From contig NZ_JADYVD010000007.1 in assembly GCF_020193575.1 (NCBI RefSeq), positions 1 to 64,000 on the forward strand: DNA of 64,000 nucleotides. Reading direction: 5' to 3'. The position numbers and the translations under genes are program-made. This stretch comes from Ensifer sp. IC4062. Its GTDB lineage: Bacteria; Pseudomonadota; Alphaproteobacteria; Rhizobiales; Rhizobiaceae. How positions within the stretch are numbered: position 1 is the stretch's first letter; the number at the start of each line of letters is the position of its first letter. Shown one piece after another: positions 61,593 to 64,000 of this stretch. The notes under the pieces are model-generated. The model worked only from the letters and a program-made list of their open reading frames with translations. It was not told where the DNA came from and searched no databases.

Positions 61593-62099
61593 TTATTCAG
61601 CCGCCGACCGCCGGGGCAGCACCCAGTTGGCACGAGGGAAGTGGCAGGTATAGCCGTTGGGAAAGCGTTCCAGGTAGTCCTGGTGCTCCGGCTCTGCCTC
61701 CCAGAAGTCGCCCACCGGCTCGACTTCGGTCACCACCTTGCCCGGCCACAGGCCCGAAGCGTCGACGTCTGCGATGGTGTCCTCGGCTATCCGCTTCTGC
61801 TCGTCGTCGGCGTAGTAGATCGCCGACCGGTACGAGAGACCGATATCGTTGCCCTGTCGGTTCTTCGTAGTCGGATCGTGGATCTGGAAGAAAACCTCCA
61901 GAATCCGCCTGTAGCTGATCTTCTCGGGATCGAAGATGATCTCGATGCCCTCGGCGTGGGTACCGTGATTGCGGTAGGTCGCATTCGGCACGTCGCCGCC
62001 GGTATAGCCTACGCGGGTCGCGACGACGCCGGGGAGCTTGCGAATCAAGTCCTGCATCCCCCAGAAGCAGCCACCGGCCAAAATAGCTTTCTTGGTCAT
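61593..62099 (-). CDS. msrA: Peptide-methionine (S)-S-oxide reductase MsrA
   Basis: The 168-residue enzyme has the MsrA active site [20 protein letters not shown] with catalytic Cys 11, followed by [20 protein letters not shown] and [20 protein letters not shown]. It reduces the S-epimer of methionine sulfoxide in proteins. There is no signal peptide, so it is cytosolic. Its start codon directly follows the msrB stop without spacing, so it is last in an amidase-msrB-msrA operon. Its C-terminus ([16 protein letters not shown]) has no resolving cysteine; the protein has only one other Cys ([10 protein letters not shown]), which may recycle the active site. Confidence 0.95.
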   Translation of the reverse strand: MTKKAILAGGCFWGMQDLIRKLPGVVATRVGYTGGDVPNATYRNHGTHAEGIEIIFDPEKISYRRILEVFFQIHDPTTKNRQGNDIGLSYRSAIYYADDEQKRIAEDTIADVDASGLWPGKVVTEVEPVGDFWEAEPEHQDYLERFPNGYTCHFPRANWVLPRRSAAE

Positions 62100-62543
62100 T
62101 CAGATATCCTCTACCTGGTTGATATAGGCGCCGTAGCCCTCGGCCTCCATTTCCTCACGCGGAATGAAGCGCAAGGAGGCGGAATTGATGCAGTAGCGCA
62201 AGCCACCCCGGTCCTGCGGACCGTCGGGAAACACATGGCCGAGGTGACTGTCGCCATGCCTCGAGCGCACCTCGGTGCGGATCATACCATAGGAGTCGTC
62301 CCTGAGTTCCTTGACGTTTGCCGGCACGATCGGTTTGGTGAAGCTCGGCCAGCCGCAGCCGGAATCGAACTTGTCCGCCGAGGCGAAGAGCGGCTCGCCG
62401 GAAACGATGTCGACATAGATTCCCGGCCTCTTGTTATCATTATATTCCCCCGTGAAGGGGCGCTCGGTGCCGTTCTGCTGGGTCACCCGAAACTGCTCGG
62501 GGGTCAGCTTCCTGACCGCTTCGTCGGTCTTCTTATAAGTCAT
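62100..62543 (-). CDS. msrB: Peptide-methionine (R)-S-oxide reductase MsrB (zinc-free form)
   Basis: The 147-residue enzyme has the MsrB sequence [34 protein letters not shown] with Cys 63 and [13 protein letters not shown] with catalytic Cys 118. The two CxxC pairs that bind structural zinc in other MsrBs are replaced (VDIVSGEP and [10 protein letters not shown]), so this is the zinc-free form. It reduces the R-epimer of methionine sulfoxide. Its ATG overlaps the amidase stop codon by four bases, and its stop adjoins the msrA start. Confidence 0.95.
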   Translation of the reverse strand: MTYKKTDEAVRKLTPEQFRVTQQNGTERPFTGEYNDNKRPGIYVDIVSGEPLFASADKFDSGCGWPSFTKPIVPANVKELRDDSYGMIRTEVRSRHGDSHLGHVFPDGPQDRGGLRYCINSASLRFIPREEMEAEGYGAYINQVEDI

Positions 62544-64000
62544 TGCCTGTCTCCGTTGTTTAATGGTGTTGTCATTCCGACGGCCGCTTCCACACGACGT
62601 GCGAGTTCGAGGAGGCTGCTGTCACGCCCCTGCGAACCGTCAATCTCAAGCCCTAGCGGAAGCCCGTTTCTAGACAGGCCCGTAGGAATGCTGATACCCG
62701 GCAAACCGGCCAGGCTCGCGGCGATGGTGTTCTTTGCCAGAACCAGATCGCTGACCTCCTGATCCGCGATTGAGAATTTCGACTGCTGCTCGATCAATGG
62801 TGCTGTGCAGGGAGTCGTTGGAAAGAGGAGTGCAACAGCCCCGCTGCGAGTAAAGGCTTCGCTGAATCGGCGTTGGATTTCCGGACGATCGAGCGTCAGT
62901 GCTGCCTCATATGTCTCGCGAGAAATATATCCAGCTCCGCTCGGTAAGACGACGTGCCCCCAAGCTTCTTTTAGGCCAGATTTCAAGCCGTTATAGATTG
63001 CGTCGAATGAAGTAGGAACTCCGTTGTGATGAACAAATTCCGAGATCGCTTCCATCGTCTCATGGAAAAAGATGTTCCATGTTGCCCTTTCAGTGATCGA
63101 GGAGAAGTCCTCCCCGAGGTCTATCGAGACAATCTCCGCACCGGCCTCGCGTAGCCGCCGAACCGTGTCGTTGAAATGCGCCTCGATGTCAGGCTCGACC
63201 AGATCAAGATATTGCCGAGGCGCGTAGGCTAACCTGACACCCTTGAGGTCAGACCGATCGGAACGTGCGGTCGCTTCAGCCTTCGTGACGATTTGATCGA
63301 TCAGGCCGCAGTCTTCGACATTGCGCGCAAGCACGCCTGTTGTATCGAGGGTATGAGAGATCGGCGCGACACCATTACCTGGCCACCGCCCCGTAGTCGG
63401 CTTGAAGCCAACCACGCCACACAGCGATGCAGGCACTCGGATCGAACCTACCGTATCGCCCCCAAGGGCCGCGGGCACGATTCGCGCCGCGACGGACGCG
63501 CCAGCCCCACTGGAGGAGCCCCCAGAGACATGATTGCGGTTCTGCGGGTTTTTCACCTGACCATAGGGGCTGTTGTTGCCGGTCAAGCCGTAGGACATCT
63601 CAACAAGGTTATTTTTGCCAAAGACGAAGCCGCCAGCATCCTTGATCGCGGCAACGACCTCGGCGTCCTTTTCCGGCACGAAACCTTCCAGATTCCGTAC
63701 CCCAAGCGTCGTTCGCAGTCCTTGAGTCAGATAGCTGTCCTTGACCGCCAACGGCACGCCGAGAAGGGGAGCAGTGAAACCAGCGGCGCGTGCCTTATCC
63801 GCATTTCTGGCCGCCGCCAGCGCAGCTGCTTCATCTATCGTGATGAACGCATTTAGATCGGAGTGCGTCCGGGCGCGCTTAAGGAGAGCGGCCGTATAGG
63901 ACTCCGACGAGATGTCGCCATTACGAATGGCGGCAGCCGCCGCGACGATGCCAAGACCGGCGAGCCCTTCCGCTTCCGGCCCCGCGGTGGTTTTAACGAA
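62540..64000 (-). CDS. Amidase signature family enzyme (partial, 5' end beyond window)
   Basis: The frame is open to the right edge and covers about 486 residues; the start lies outside. It holds the Ser-cisSer-Lys triad: Lys in [14 protein letters not shown], the glycine/serine-rich [20 protein letters not shown], and [20 protein letters not shown], where the usual GTDTGGSIR reads GGDTVGSIR. Members hydrolyse amide bonds of small molecules or peptides. A frame from 63757 only is an internal ATG, since homology runs on upstream. The stop overlaps the msrB start (ATGA), so all three genes are one operon. Confidence 0.88.
   Translation of the reverse strand, partial: FVKTTAGPEAEGLAGLGIVAAAAAIRNGDISSESYTAALLKRARTHSDLNAFITIDEAAALAAARNADKARAAGFTAPLLGVPLAVKDSYLTQGLRTTLGVRNLEGFVPEKDAEVVAAIKDAGGFVFGKNNLVEMSYGLTGNNSPYGQVKNPQNRNHVSGGSSSGAGASVAARIVPAALGGDTVGSIRVPASLCGVVGFKPTTGRWPGNGVAPISHTLDTTGVLARNVEDCGLIDQIVTKAEATARSDRSDLKGVRLAYAPRQYLDLVEPDIEAHFNDTVRRLREAGAEIVSIDLGEDFSSITERATWNIFFHETMEAISEFVHHNGVPTSFDAIYNGLKSGLKEAWGHVVLPSGAGYISRETYEAALTLDRPEIQRRFSEAFTRSGAVALLFPTTPCTAPLIEQQSKFSIADQEVSDLVLAKNTIAASLAGLPGISIPTGLSRNGLPLGLEIDGSQGRDSSLLELARRVEAAVGMTTPLNNGDRQ

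Noticed and set aside
61335..62762. Plus-strand frame of 475 codons opposite msrA, msrB and the amidase end
   Set aside because: It spans three genes with clear catalytic motifs on the other strand and has none of its own.

Overview
The window looks like chromosomal DNA of a Rhizobiaceae bacterium, most likely Sinorhizobium/Ensifer. The evidence is high GC with matching codon use, typical alphaproteobacterial families (GcrA-like remnant, DUF1194, PhzF, Stf0 sulfotransferase, MocR and LysR regulators) and three families of dispersed intergenic palindromic repeats of the RIME/mosaic type known from rhizobia. No insertion sequence, CRISPR array, rRNA or complete prophage is visible. One intact tRNA gene (tRNA-Lys, anticodon CTT) and one decayed initiator-tRNA-like fragment are present.

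Layout. 1-1.8 kb: an edge-truncated quinone oxidoreductase divergent from a LysR gene. 2.1-6.7 kb: a tight operon of exported or membrane proteins (parvulin-type isomerase, HupE/UreJ-like protein, an unknown exported protein, a DUF3604/PHP-like metalloprotein). 6.8-11.3 kb: flavin monooxygenase, PhzF, a small AT-rich membrane protein, an EEP-family nuclease/phosphatase and OsmC. 11.6-13.6 kb: tRNA-Lys followed by three unknown small secreted or membrane proteins. 14.1-18.3 kb: a surface-glycan modification cluster (Stf0 sulfotransferase, acyltransferase-SGNH protein, glycosyltransferase). 18.3-20.7 kb: a decayed region with a SieB-like pseudogene, an unknown gene, the tRNA-fMet remnant and a GcrA-like remnant. 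20.7-28.6 kb: pyruvyltransferase, Tim44-like and pentapeptide proteins, a DUF1194 protein and two glycosyltransferase-like genes. 29-33 kb: a TerC/YjbE transporter behind a strong leader hairpin, membrane and unknown proteins, and a frameshifted DUF1963 gene. 34-38.5 kb: an EamA exporter-PaiB-M20 peptidase operon divergent from a MocR regulator. 38.7-43 kb: MFS exporter/LysR pair and Rrf2/thioredoxin-reductase-like pair. 43.3-46 kb: a CpxP/Spy-like protein with an OmpR-type two-component system. 46-51.5 kb: GST pseudogene, phosphotransferase, exported aldose epimerase, and an M14 carboxypeptidase preceded by a separate small gene resembling its N-terminal prodomain. 51.6-57.1 kb: two paralogous winged-helix/TPR regulators around a methyltransferase and an SDR. 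57.7-64 kb: YkvA, a second DUF1194 protein, an alpha/beta hydrolase-OsmC fusion, an interrupted hydrolase, and an amidase-msrB-msrA operon cut by the right edge.

A notable feature is the number of genes interrupted by single-nucleotide lesions: five frameshifted (one of them twice) and one with an in-frame stop. Either this stretch is decaying or the assembly has indel errors. The best candidates for undescribed biology are the DUF3604 operon, the carboxypeptidase with its free-standing prodomain, and the MocR-controlled EamA/PaiB/M20 operon. All family assignments were made by reading motifs, without database searches.
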